From assembly GCA_003217735.2 (NCBI GenBank), contig CP031585.1, positions 1,971,501-2,035,500 on the forward strand: a stretch of DNA of 64,000 bases, in the 5' to 3' direction. Position numbers and translations under genes: made by a program. The DNA is from Marinibacterium anthonyi (GTDB lineage Bacteria; Pseudomonadota; Alphaproteobacteria; Rhodobacterales; Rhodobacteraceae). Shown here in pieces: positions 24,752 through 32,121 of the stretch (positions within the stretch are counted from its first letter, which is position 1; each line of letters begins with the position of its first letter). The notes below the pieces were generated by a model. The model was given only the letters and a program-made list of their open reading frames with translations. It was not told the origin of the DNA and made no database searches.

Positions 24752-27460
24752 ATGACGGAAATCAGCCGCGTCGCCCTGTTCGGCAAGCTCAACAAGCTGG
24801 GCTACCAGGCGGTCGAAAGCGCCACGGTCTTCTGCAAGATGCGGGGGAACCCCTATGTCGAGGTGGTGCACTGGATGCACCAGATCCTGAACGCCCAGGA
24901 CAGCGACCTGCACCGCATCATCCGGCACTACGACCTGGACCCCGGCGCCATCGCGACCGAGATCACCCGCGCGCTGGATCGCCTGCCGCGCGGGGCGACG
25001 ACGATTTCCGATCTGTCCGAACACCTGATGGACGCGATGGAACGCGGCTGGGTCTGGGGCTCGCTGCTGTATTCGTCCAACCAGGTGCGCACGGGGCACC
25101 TGTTGCTGGGGATGCTGAAGACGCCGTCCCTGCGCAACATCCTGCAGACGATGTCGCCCGAACTGGGCAGGATCGGGCCCGACGACCTGGCCGATCATTT
25201 CGCCAAGGCCACCGATGGATCCCCCGAAGGGTCGATGCGCCCGCAGGACGGGTCGCACACCGGCGGCGGCGCCCACCCGGGCGAGGCATCGGACGCCATG
25301 CACGCCCCCCAGATGGGCCATGGCGAGGCTTTGGCGCAGTTCTGCACCGACCTGACCGAACAGGCGAGGAACGGAGAGATCGACCCGATCGTCGGCCGTG
25401 ACGAGGAAATCCGCCAGATCGTCGACGTGCTGATGCGGCGGCGCCAGAACAACCCGATCCTCACGGGCGAGGCCGGGGTGGGCAAGACGGCGGTGGTCGA
25501 AGGCTTTGCCCTGCGCATCTCACGGGGGGATGTGCCGCCGGCGCTGAAGGACGTGCGGCTGCTGGTGCTGGACGTGGGGCTGTTGCAGGCGGGCGCGTCG
25601 ATGAAGGGCGAATTTGAAAACCGCCTGCGCCAGGTGATCGACGAGGTGCAGGCCAGCCCGGTGCCCATCGTCATGTTCGTCGATGAAACCCATACGCTGG
25701 TGGGGGCCGGGGGGGCCGCCGGAACCGGGGATGCCGCCAACCTGCTGAAACCGGCGCTGGCGCGGGGGACGCTGCGCACCATCGGTGCCACCACCTGGGC
25801 CGAGTACAAGAAGTATATCGAGAAGGACCCCGCACTGACCCGCCGTTTCCAGGTGGTGCAGGTGGACGAACCGGGCATCGACAAGGCCATCCTGATGATG
25901 CGCGGCATTGCGTCCATGCTGGAAAAACATCACCGCGTGCAGATCCTGGATGAAGGCATCGAGGCCGCCGTGACGCTGTCCGCCCGCTACATCCCCGCCC
26001 GCCAGCTGCCCGACAAGTCGGTCAGCCTGCTGGATACGGCCTCGGCCCGCGTCGCGGTCAGCCAGCATGCGGTTCCGGCCGAGGTCGACGACAGCCGCCG
26101 CCGGATCGAGGCGCTGACCACGGAACTGGAGATCATCGAACGCGACGAGACCGCCGGTTACGAGGTCGGCGACCGCCGCGAGGCGGTGACAGCAGCGAAG
26201 ACTGCCGAGGAGGAGCGTCTGACCGGCCTCACCGAACGGTGGGACAATGAGAAGGCCGTGGTCGAGGCCATCCTCGACCTGCGGGCCAGGCTGCGCGAAG
26301 GCGGCGCGCCCGTGGACGCCGAGGCGGCCACGCCAGAGGCCGCAGAGGTCAGCCCGCTGAGCGCCGACCAGCGCGCCGGGTTGCTGACCGAGCTGAAGGC
26401 GAAGAACGCCGAGTTGACGCGGATCCAGGGCGACAGCCCGCTGATCCTGCCCATCGTCGACCACCAGGCCGTGGCAAGCGTTGTCGGCGACTGGACGGGC
26501 ATCCCCGTGGGCCGCATGGTCAAGGACGAGATCCAGACGATCCTCAGCCTCGAAGACCACCTGGCCAAGCGGGTCATCGGCCAGGATCACGCGATGAAGA
26601 TGATCGCCAAGCGCATCCAGACCTCGCGCGCGGGGCTCGACAACCCGTCGAAACCCATCGGGGTCTTCATGCTGGCCGGCACTTCGGGCGTCGGCAAGAC
26701 CGAAACCGCGCTGGCCCTGGCCGAAGTGCTTTATGGCGGCGAACAGAACGTCATCACCATCAACATGTCCGAATACCAGGAGGCCCACACCGTCAGTTCG
26801 CTGAAAGGCGCGCCGCCGGGGTATGTCGGCTACGGCGAGGGTGGTGTGCTGACCGAGGCGGTGCGGCGCAAGCCCTATTCCGTGGTCCTGCTGGACGAGG
26901 TCGAAAAGGCCCACCCGGACGTGCACGAGATCTTCTTTCAGGTCTTCGACAAGGGCGTGATGGAGGACGGCGAGGGGCGGATCATCGACTTCAAGAACAC
27001 GCTGATCCTGCTGACGTCGAACGTGGGATCGGACCTGATCATGGACCTCTGTGCGGATCCCGACCTGATGCCCGAACCCGACGGCATCGCCAAGGCCCTG
27101 CGCGAGCCGCTGCTGAAGGTCTTCCCGCCCGCGCTGCTGGGCCGGCTGGTGACGATCCCGTATTACCCGCTGTCCCCCGACATGATCGCGGCCATCACCC
27201 GGCTGCAGCTGAACCGCATCAAGAAACGCGTGTCCGAGGCCCATGGCGTGCCCTTTACCTATTCCGATGCCGTCGTCGACACGATCGTCGAACGCTGCCA
27301 GGAGCTGGAGAGCGGCGGGCGGATGATCGACGCCATCGTCACCAACACCATGCTGCCCGAGATCTCGGCCGAATTCCTGCGCCGGATGATGGAGGGCGGC
27401 GCGATCAGCGCCGTTTCGGTCGACGCGAAGGACGGCGAATTCGCCTACGGCTTCGAATAA
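24752..27460 (+). CDS. clpV: T6SS sheath-recycling AAA+ ATPase ClpV (TssH)
   Basis: 902 residues with the ClpB/ClpV layout: N-terminal Clp repeat domain, first AAA+ domain with Walker A GEAGVGKT (about 238) and VDETHTLVGAGG, a middle coiled coil (about 450-560), and second AAA+ domain with GTSGVGKT (about 645) and LLDEVEKAHPDV. ClpV disassembles contracted sheath by acting on the TssC N-terminus. An extra poor-complexity segment rich in Gly/His/Pro (about 150-180) joins the N-domain to the first ATPase. A hairpin-forming stretch follows the stop (about 27484-27507) before the channel gene. Confidence 0.97.
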   Translation: MTEISRVALFGKLNKLGYQAVESATVFCKMRGNPYVEVVHWMHQILNAQDSDLHRIIRHYDLDPGAIATEITRALDRLPRGATTISDLSEHLMDAMERGWVWGSLLYSSNQVRTGHLLLGMLKTPSLRNILQTMSPELGRIGPDDLADHFAKATDGSPEGSMRPQDGSHTGGGAHPGEASDAMHAPQMGHGEALAQFCTDLTEQARNGEIDPIVGRDEEIRQIVDVLMRRRQNNPILTGEAGVGKTAVVEGFALRISRGDVPPALKDVRLLVLDVGLLQAGASMKGEFENRLRQVIDEVQASPVPIVMFVDETHTLVGAGGAAGTGDAANLLKPALARGTLRTIGATTWAEYKKYIEKDPALTRRFQVVQVDEPGIDKAILMMRGIASMLEKHHRVQILDEGIEAAVTLSARYIPARQLPDKSVSLLDTASARVAVSQHAVPAEVDDSRRRIEALTTELEIIERDETAGYEVGDRREAVTAAKTAEEERLTGLTERWDNEKAVVEAILDLRARLREGGAPVDAEAATPEAAEVSPLSADQRAGLLTELKAKNAELTRIQGDSPLILPIVDHQAVASVVGDWTGIPVGRMVKDEIQTILSLEDHLAKRVIGQDHAMKMIAKRIQTSRAGLDNPSKPIGVFMLAGTSGVGKTETALALAEVLYGGEQNVITINMSEYQEAHTVSSLKGAPPGYVGYGEGGVLTEAVRRKPYSVVLLDEVEKAHPDVHEIFFQVFDKGVMEDGEGRIIDFKNTLILLTSNVGSDLIMDLCADPDLMPEPDGIAKALREPLLKVFPPALLGRLVTIPYYPLSPDMIAAITRLQLNRIKKRVSEAHGVPFTYSDAVVDTIVERCQELESGGRMIDAIVTNTMLPEISAEFLRRMMEGGAISAVSVDAKDGEFAYGFE

Positions 27461-27587
27461 CGCCGCCTGGGTCAAGGATACTACCGACATCGTACTTGCG
27501 ACGTCGGCGCACGCGCGGAAAGATCCGGTCGGGCCGTCAGGTCAAGCGCGCCAGGACGGGCGCCGGTCAACGAGGGAAGGAATGCAC

Positions 27588-28436
27588 ATGACGGAGGCGG
27601 CTCAGCCCACAGGTTCGCGCGACAAGGTCCGTGCCTTCGTCGAAAGGCCGGATGTCGGCAATGCCATCCTGGGGATCATCGTCATCAACGCGATCATCCT
27701 CGGCCTGCAGACGTCGGAGCAGGTGACCGCCGCCATAGGGGGGCCGCTGAAGACGCTCGACCGGCTGATCCTGGGCATCTTCGTGATCGAGATGGCGCTG
27801 AAGCTTTATGCCTATGGGCTGGGCTTCTTCCGCAATGCCTGGAACATCTTCGACCTTGTGGTCGTGGGCCTGGGCCTGCTGCCCGACGGCAAGCAATTGT
27901 CGGCGCTGCGCGGCCTGCGTGTCATCCGGGCGATGCGGGTGCTGTCGGCGGTGCCGCAGATGCGGGCCGTGGTGCAGGCGCTGTTCGATGCGCTGCCGGG
28001 GATGGGCGCGGTCGTGGTGATGCTGTCGATCGTCTATTACGTCTTCGGCGTGATGGCGACGCTGATGTACGGCGATGCCTTCCCCGACTGGTTCGGCACG
28101 CTGGGGCGGTCGATCTATTCGCTGTTCCAGATCATGACGCTGGAAAGCTGGTCCATGGGCATCGTGCGCCCCGTCATGGCCGAATACCCCTATGCCTGGG
28201 CCTTCTTCGTGCCCTTCATCGTGGCCACGGCCTTTTCGGTGCTGAACCTGTTCATCGGCCTTCTGGTCAACACGATGCAATCGGCCGTGGAGGCCGAAAC
28301 GGAAGCCGAATTCGAACGCCTGCGCGACCTGGTCCGGGCCGAGACGGACATTGTCGACGAACATGTCCTGTCGCTGACGGACGAGATCAAGGCGCTGCGC
28401 CGCGAGATCGGCGAATTGCGCGGGGGGACCGCATGA
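27588..28436 (+). CDS. bacterial voltage-gated sodium channel-like protein inside the T6SS operon
   Basis: 282 residues with six membrane segments. S4 carries arginines 108, 111, 114 and 117 at every third position (ALRGLRVIRAMRVLS), as in voltage sensors. The pore loop reads TLESWS (184-189), the NaChBac-type sodium filter with Glu186. S6 (FSVLNLFIGLLVNTM) leads to a C-terminal acidic then helical coiled coil (about 233-278), the usual tetramer stalk. ATG 27588 is chosen over 27582 because GAGGGAAGG ends seven bases before it. The stop overlaps the next start by ATGA. A role in sensing voltage or sodium for the T6SS is inferred only from this position. Confidence 0.92.
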   Translation: MTEAAQPTGSRDKVRAFVERPDVGNAILGIIVINAIILGLQTSEQVTAAIGGPLKTLDRLILGIFVIEMALKLYAYGLGFFRNAWNIFDLVVVGLGLLPDGKQLSALRGLRVIRAMRVLSAVPQMRAVVQALFDALPGMGAVVVMLSIVYYVFGVMATLMYGDAFPDWFGTLGRSIYSLFQIMTLESWSMGIVRPVMAEYPYAWAFFVPFIVATAFSVLNLFIGLLVNTMQSAVEAETEAEFERLRDLVRAETDIVDEHVLSLTDEIKALRREIGELRGGTA

Positions 28437-31400
28437 GCGACAGCCAGAAGTTCATCGCCCGCAACCGCGCGCCCCGCGTCCAGATCGAATACGACGTGGA
28501 ACTTTACGGGTCGGAGAAAACCGTGCAGCTGCCCTTTGTCATGGGGGTGATGTCGGATCTTGCGGGCAAGTCGCATGTGGAACAGCCGGCGCCGGGCGAC
28601 CGGAAGTTCCTTGAGATCGACGTCGACAATTTCGACGACCGGATGAAGGCGATGGCGCCCCGCGTGGCCTTTGCGGTGCCCAACACGCTGACGGGCGAGG
28701 GCAACCTCGAGGTCGACCTGACTTTCGAGAAGATGTCCGACTTCGACCCGGGCGCGATCGCGGCGAAGATCGGCCCGCTGAAGGCGTTGCTTGAGGCGCG
28801 CACGCAATTGTCGAACCTGATGGCCTACATGGACGGCAAGGCCGGCGCCGAGCGGCTGATCGAGACGATCCTGTCGGACCCATCGCTTCTGGCCGCGCTG
28901 GGCGCAGCCGCCCCGGCCGGCAGCGCCGAAGCCGACGCCGCCCTCGACCGCCTCCGGGCCCTTGCCCCCACCGAGCCTGCCGAAGCTGCCGAACATGCCG
29001 AGGAGGACCGGAGCGACGCCATCCTGTCTTCCCTGGCGGCCGCAGCCCCCGAGGAGGGCCCTGAGGCCGATGCCACCTCTGATGTGCTCTCCGGGCTGGC
29101 GGCCGCAGCCCCGGTGGAGGAGGAGAGAGACGGCACGGGCGATATCCTGTCCGCTCTCACGACGGGCGCATCCGAAGAGCGGCCTTCAGAGGATACGACC
29201 TCCCGGGTGTTGTCGGGTCTGGCGGGACAGGCCCCCGTGGCGGAAGACGTGGAGGAAGAACAGGACACCTTCAAGGATATCCTGTCAGGCCTTGCGGCTA
29301 CGGCACCTGAGGACGAAGCGGTCAGGGACACGACCACCGACGTCCTGTCGGGCTTGTCTGCGCGCGCCCCGGTGGAGGAAGAAACGGACACCTTCGAGGA
29401 TATCCTGTCTGGCCTTGCGACCTCTGCACACGAGGAAGCGTCCACCGAGGACACGACCACCGACGTCCTGTCGGGCTTGTCTGCGCGCGCCCCGGTGGAG
29501 GAAGAAACGGACACCTTCGACGACATCCTGTCTGGCCTCGCTACCTCTGCTCCGCAGGACGCGCCCGAGGATGCGACAGCCGAAATCCTGTCGGACATGA
29601 CCGCTCGGGCGGGTGAACCGGCTCCGGGGGCGGATCAGGCCTCGGCCATTCTCGGGGATCTCTCCGTTTCGCCAGCACCGGCGCCTGAGCCCGATGCCCG
29701 AACCGAAGATATCCTTGCGGAACTGGGCACCGGGCAAACTCGGCTTCCGCCACGGGACACCGATACGGATGACGGTCTGGACGACCTGCTGGCAGACCTC
29801 GATCCCACGCCCCCCGCCGAGACCGGGGATGACGGTCTGGATGACATCCTTGGCGACCTGGGGGTCGCCGCGCTGGACGACGCCCGGATGATTGAGCCGA
29901 TTGAAGACGCGCCGGTTGCCAAGGACGATCCCGCGCCTGTGGCCCAGACAGACGATCTTGGTCTGGATGACCTTCTTGGGGGGGCGGATACGGCCGAACC
30001 CGCCGGGATCGGCGTGGCCGATGACGACGGGCTGGATGATCTGCTTGGTGACCTTGGCGCCCTGATGGGGGATGAGGCGGACGAGGCCGCGACGCGGGAA
30101 GACGCGACGGCGGTTGGCGAGGTGGATGACGATGGCCTTGATGACCTGCTCGGGGATCTTGCGGTTGCGGGCGGGGAAGACGGCAAAGTGCCGGATGTCC
30201 TGGCGGAGCCGCCGGGCGATGGCGGGCAGGGCGCGGCGCCCGGGCCTGAGGTCGATCCGCTGGACGATCTGCTGAACAGCCTGACCGACCTGACCATGGA
30301 TGGGGCGGACGCCGAGGAAGACGCGGCATCGCCGGACGTCGGGCTGCTGGACGACCTGCCGAGCGCGGTCGAGGCGCCGCCGCAATCAGAACCGGATCTG
30401 GTGTTCGGATCGATGACGGCGGATCGGCCCGATCCGCAGCGGCTGAACCGCAAACGGTTCCGTATCGCGCTGTTCGGCGATTTCAGCGGACGCGCGGCGC
30501 GCGGGGCGCTGGAGACCGGGGATGCCCTGGCCGCGCGCGCGCCGGTCATGCTGGACCCCGACAGCGTCGAGGAGATCATCGCGCGCTTCGCCGGAGACCT
30601 GGTCCTGCCGGTGGGCAGGGACGGGGCCGGGGTGAAAGTGCCGGTGTCGGGGCTGGATGACCTGCATCCCGACGAGATCTACGAGAAGGTGGAGTTGTTC
30701 GCAGAACTGAACGGGCTCCGGGGGCAGCTGAAGGCGGGGGCGACCTCGGCCGGGGCGCTGGCACGGCTGAAGCAATGGGCCGAGGCGCATGACGTGCCGC
30801 TGGCGCCGACGCATCGGCGGTCGGCGGCGACCTCGGTGCCGGCGGATCGCAAGCTGAGCGATTTCCAGCGGCTGATCGGGGACCATGGCGCAACGCTGAC
30901 GCAGACGTCTCCGGTGGAGGACATGATCGCGCGCATCATCGGCCCCCATGTGCGGCGTGCGCCGGACATGGATGCGGTAAAGCTGGTGGACGAGGCGATC
31001 TCGTCTGCCATGCGGCTGATCCTGCATCACCCGGATTTCCAGGCGCTGGAAAGCCAATGGCGCAGCCTGGACCTGCTGGCGCGCTCGATCGAGGCGGACG
31101 ACAAGCTGGATGTCATGCTCTACGACGTTTCGGCCGAGGAGATCGCCGCCGACCTGGCCGCTGCGGAGGACCTGGCGCAGAGCGGGATCGTCCGGCTGCT
31201 GACCGGGCCGCCTTTGGACGAGGAGACCGGGCGCGGTGGCTATTCGGCGCTGATCGGGCTGTATACCTTCGAGGAAACGCCGCCCCATGCGCAGATCCTG
31301 GGCCGGATCGCGCGGGTCGCGGCGCATGTGGACGCGCCGTTCGTGGCGGCGATGTCGCCGGGGTTCCTGGAGGTGAAGAAGGAAGACCGCCATCCGCTGG

Positions 31401-32074
31401 TGGCCGAGGCCTGGGACACGCTGCGCGCGATGCCCGAGGCCGCGTATATCGGCCTGGCGACGCCGCGGTTCATGCTGCGCCGCCCCTACGGGGCCAAGTC
31501 AGAGCCGATCTACGAATTCGACTTCGAGGAATTCACCATGGCCGAGGGGCTTAAGGGGCTGCTGTGGGCCAACCCGGTGGTTCTGGTGACGATCCTGATG
31601 GCGCAAAGCTTCCGCAGGAACGGGCCGGCGCTGGACCTGGGCAGCGTGATGTCGCTGGGTGACGTGCCGTTCCATTTCATCACCGACCGGTACGGCGACC
31701 AGGTGGCGCTGCCCTGCACGGAACGCAACCTGACGCTGTCGCGGGTCGAGGACGTGATGGCGCGCGGCTTCATGCCGGTGGTGTCGATCAAGGGCCGGGA
31801 CGAGATCCGGCTGGGGTCCTTCAACGCGCTGGGCGGCGCGCCGATCCGGGGGGCGTGGAGCGATCTGCCGCCGCCCGAGACATCGCCGCCCCGCCCGCCG
31901 GCCCCCAAAAAAGAAACGCCATCTGTGACCGAGACCACAGACATCATGGCGGAACTCGACGATATCTTGTCTGGATTTTCAGACGATGCGGCACCGGCAC
32001 AGCCGGCCCTGTCAGCATCGGGCGGCGATGGCGATATTGACGCCGATCTCGCCGCATTATTGGAGGACCTGTGA
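28433..32074 (+). CDS. TssB-repeat-TssC fusion protein, 1213 aa
   Basis: Residues 1-160 are a near copy of TssB (QKFIARNRAPRVQIEYDV, FLEIDVDNFDDRM). Residues about 185-645 are acidic and carry about 19 copies of a short motif, first [DE]-[IV]-L-S-[GDA]-[LM] every 20-21 residues (196-432), then D-G-L-D-D-L-L-G-D-L (447-618). Residues 673-790 (RFRIALFGDFSGR, LDDLHPDEIY) resemble the front of ImpD/TssC-like proteins, and 805-1145 are TssC-like (LATPRFMLRRPYGAKSEP). The canonical TssC end (PGYYSSKFFLRPHYQLEG) is missing. The tail repeats the motif (LDDILSGF, DLAALLEDL). It probably binds sheath or baseplate but cannot interlock like TssC. Start overlaps the channel stop. Function unknown. Confidence 0.85.
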   Translation: MSDSQKFIARNRAPRVQIEYDVELYGSEKTVQLPFVMGVMSDLAGKSHVEQPAPGDRKFLEIDVDNFDDRMKAMAPRVAFAVPNTLTGEGNLEVDLTFEKMSDFDPGAIAAKIGPLKALLEARTQLSNLMAYMDGKAGAERLIETILSDPSLLAALGAAAPAGSAEADAALDRLRALAPTEPAEAAEHAEEDRSDAILSSLAAAAPEEGPEADATSDVLSGLAAAAPVEEERDGTGDILSALTTGASEERPSEDTTSRVLSGLAGQAPVAEDVEEEQDTFKDILSGLAATAPEDEAVRDTTTDVLSGLSARAPVEEETDTFEDILSGLATSAHEEASTEDTTTDVLSGLSARAPVEEETDTFDDILSGLATSAPQDAPEDATAEILSDMTARAGEPAPGADQASAILGDLSVSPAPAPEPDARTEDILAELGTGQTRLPPRDTDTDDGLDDLLADLDPTPPAETGDDGLDDILGDLGVAALDDARMIEPIEDAPVAKDDPAPVAQTDDLGLDDLLGGADTAEPAGIGVADDDGLDDLLGDLGALMGDEADEAATREDATAVGEVDDDGLDDLLGDLAVAGGEDGKVPDVLAEPPGDGGQGAAPGPEVDPLDDLLNSLTDLTMDGADAEEDAASPDVGLLDDLPSAVEAPPQSEPDLVFGSMTADRPDPQRLNRKRFRIALFGDFSGRAARGALETGDALAARAPVMLDPDSVEEIIARFAGDLVLPVGRDGAGVKVPVSGLDDLHPDEIYEKVELFAELNGLRGQLKAGATSAGALARLKQWAEAHDVPLAPTHRRSAATSVPADRKLSDFQRLIGDHGATLTQTSPVEDMIARIIGPHVRRAPDMDAVKLVDEAISSAMRLILHHPDFQALESQWRSLDLLARSIEADDKLDVMLYDVSAEEIAADLAAAEDLAQSGIVRLLTGPPLDEETGRGGYSALIGLYTFEETPPHAQILGRIARVAAHVDAPFVAAMSPGFLEVKKEDRHPLVAEAWDTLRAMPEAAYIGLATPRFMLRRPYGAKSEPIYEFDFEEFTMAEGLKGLLWANPVVLVTILMAQSFRRNGPALDLGSVMSLGDVPFHFITDRYGDQVALPCTERNLTLSRVEDVMARGFMPVVSIKGRDEIRLGSFNALGGAPIRGAWSDLPPPETSPPRPPAPKKETPSVTETTDIMAELDDILSGFSDDAAPAQPALSASGGDGDIDADLAALLEDL
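29018..30361 (+). repeat. coding region of the periodic acidic motif array
   Basis: Codons 196-643 of the fusion gene. Motif starts fall at residues 196, 217, 237, 258, 282, 303, 323, 344, 364, 384, 405, 426, 447 and 467, a nearly constant 20-21 residue step, then more widely at 509, 532, 567, 608 and 637. Between motifs the sequence is Ala/Pro/Glu/Thr-rich and likely disordered, so the motifs look like short docking helices on a flexible string. Confidence 0.85.
29327..29520 (+). repeat. exact 71-bp direct repeat within the motif array
   Basis: The 71 bases at 29327-29397 recur exactly at 29450-29520, offset 123 bp (41 codons, two motif units). Similarity continues past both ends. Third-codon positions are identical too, so this is a recent duplication or gene conversion and the array length may vary between strains. 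Confidence 0.9.
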
Positions 32075-32121
32075 TGCGGGTTATTGACCGGGCAACAAGC
32101 CGGGGCGGAGGGGCACAATGA
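32074..32121 (+). CDS. 15-codon minigene bridging the fusion gene and vgrG
   Basis: ATG at 32074 overlaps the fusion stop (TGATG) and the TGA at 32119-32121 overlaps the vgrG ATG (ATGA). It would encode MRVIDRATSRGGGAQ. GGAGG at 32062-32066 sits seven bases before its ATG, better spacing than for many genes here. It may serve only to hand ribosomes on to vgrG. The peptide matches nothing I know. Confidence 0.45.
   Translation: MRVIDRATSRGGGAQ

Noticed and set aside
29018-30361. CRISPR-like reading of the repeats in the fusion gene.
   Set aside because: The repeats are in frame, code for protein motifs, and lack the uniform short repeat/spacer structure of CRISPR.
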